NCBI GenBank assembly: GCA_003648875.1
Contig: QMQC01000130.1
Span: 1 to 5,843, forward strand
Reading direction: 5' to 3'
Length of the DNA: 5,843 nt
From: Actinomycetota bacterium
GTDB lineage: Bacteria > Actinomycetota > Acidimicrobiia > Spongiisociales > UBA5794
Part shown: one piece after another, positions 5,490 to 5,843 of the stretch
Position numbering within the stretch: position 1 is the first letter of the stretch
How the letters are laid out: every line of letters starts with the position of its first letter
Position numbers and translations under genes: made by a program
Notes under the pieces: model-generated
What the model saw: the letters and a program-made list of their open reading frames with translations, nothing else
Databases searched by the model: none
What the model was told of the DNA's origin: nothing

Positions 5490-5496
5490 CCCCTTC
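5490..5496 (-). promoter_or_regulatory. Ribosome binding site of the PLP enzyme gene
   Basis: GAAGGGG on the minus strand, 6 bases before the ATG at 5483. It supports this start over the in-frame one further upstream. Confidence 0.65.
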
Positions 5497-5598
5497 AGTC
5501 GGCTGGGCGAGCACAAGCGTAGATGAAGTCGGGCACTGAGCTCCAGAATCGGACACACCACCGCAGGGTCAGAACACTAGGATTGATACCCCCAACTC

Positions 5599-5604
5599 AG
5601 GAGG
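5599..5604 (+). promoter_or_regulatory. Strong ribosome binding site of the lipoprotein gene
   Basis: AGGAGG is a full Shine-Dalgarno consensus, with a short 4-base spacer to the ATG at 5609. It shows that the small partial frame at the right edge is a real gene. Confidence 0.75.
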
Positions 5605-5608
5605 CACG

Positions 5609-5843
5609 ATGCGGCGACTGTTCCTTGCAGCAATCGCAATCGGTGTCGTATCCGCCGCATGCTCGAGTGGCACATCAGACACGACTGCACCATCCGACGA
5701 ACCGGCGACGACAACGACCGCATCCCAGGCGACCACGACGACAACACAGGCGCCAACGACCACAACCACGAGTCCGCCGGAGACGACGACAACGGCAGGG
5801 GTCGACGCTGCGCCGGTCGAGGCCACCCCGGTCACCGCGCTCC
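5609..5843 (+). CDS. Lipoprotein with Thr-rich linker, N-terminal part only
   Basis: Seventy-eight codons of an open frame that runs off the right edge. It begins MRRLFLAAIAIGVVSAACSS: Arg-Arg, a hydrophobic core, and a lipobox ending in Cys18 (VSAAC, with Ser at -3 rather than the usual Leu). The protein should therefore be exported, lipidated on Cys18 and held on the outer face of the cell membrane. After SSGTSD comes a linker from about residue 24 to 68, dominated by Thr with Ala, Pro, Ser, Gln and Glu, including several runs of four or five Thr. It is probably a disordered, possibly glycosylated spacer that carries the functional domain away from the membrane. This style is common in Acidimicrobiia. 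The functional domain lies outside the window, so no function can be given; solute binding, a peptidase or cell-wall work are all possible. The AGGAGG before the ATG supports the start. Confidence 0.85.
   Translation, partial: MRRLFLAAIAIGVVSAACSSGTSDTTAPSDEPATTTTASQATTTTTQAPTTTTTSPPETTTTAGVDAAPVEATPVTAL

Larger units (their letters stand above)
5484..5608. promoter_or_regulatory. Divergent intergenic region (PLP enzyme / lipoprotein)
   Basis: These 125 bases separate the two divergent starts and must hold or overlap promoters for both. A TAGGAT at 5578-5583 is a weak plus-strand -10 candidate without a good -35. On the minus strand no well-spaced pair was found. Confidence 0.4.

Noticed and set aside
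5484..5561. Upstream start for the PLP enzyme
   Set aside because: The extra 26 residues are not conserved in kind, and the ATG at 5483 has a clear AAGGGG. Relatives start close to the ATEAIHAG segment.
5569..5835. Minus-strand frame giving a valine-rich, membrane-like protein
   Set aside because: It is the antisense of the Thr-rich linker (ACN codons read as GTN or similar). The plus strand has a strong ribosome site and lipoprotein signal.
1..5843. tRNA, rRNA, CRISPR array or insertion sequence
   Set aside because: I found no cloverleaf with a T-loop consensus, no regularly spaced repeats, and no transposase or terminal repeats.

Overview
The window most likely comes from a high-GC actinobacterium. 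A member of the class Acidimicrobiia or a close relative fits best. Three things suggest this: GC-rich codon use with GTG and TTG starts, a lipoprotein with a long Thr-rich linker behind its lipobox (common in that group), and a fragment carrying the FTDLVGST signature of the class III cyclases that are abundant there. This placement is inference from style; there is no rRNA or marker gene.

Layout. (1) Positions 1-1391, minus strand: two overlapping permease genes of a BMP/RbsC-type (nucleoside or simple-sugar) ABC importer. The second gene runs off the left edge. The two share a 4-base GTGA overlap, so they are probably translationally coupled. The ATPase and binding protein that normally precede them are not seen upstream. 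(2) Positions 1392-2082: about 690 bases with no intact gene. It holds an A/T-richer stretch before the permease operon, a plus-strand class III cyclase fragment that abuts a minus-strand signal-peptide-like micro-ORF, and a hairpin dyad near a perfect TTGACA. It looks partly like a decay or rearrangement junction and partly like leader and promoter DNA. (3) Positions 2083-3600, plus strand: a DEAD-box RNA helicase with a basic linker and a canonical C-terminal RRM. (4) Positions 3745-3786: a perfect 19-bp hairpin between convergent genes. (5) Positions 3802-4089, minus strand: a small stand-alone RRM protein with a Gly tail. (6) Positions 4272-5483, minus strand: a Cys/Met-metabolism PLP-dependent (trans-sulfuration family) enzyme. 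(7) Positions 5609-5843, plus strand: the start of a divergently transcribed lipoprotein, cut by the right edge.

How the genes may work together. The strongest functional theme is RNA handling. The helicase carries an RRM similar to the one encoded alone by the convergent neighbour (about 40% identical by eye), and the two genes share one terminator hairpin. A joint role in RNA remodelling, for example at low temperature, is plausible but inferred. The transporter, the PLP enzyme and the lipoprotein show no evident link to that pair or to each other. No CRISPR array, rRNA gene, tRNA gene or insertion sequence was seen.
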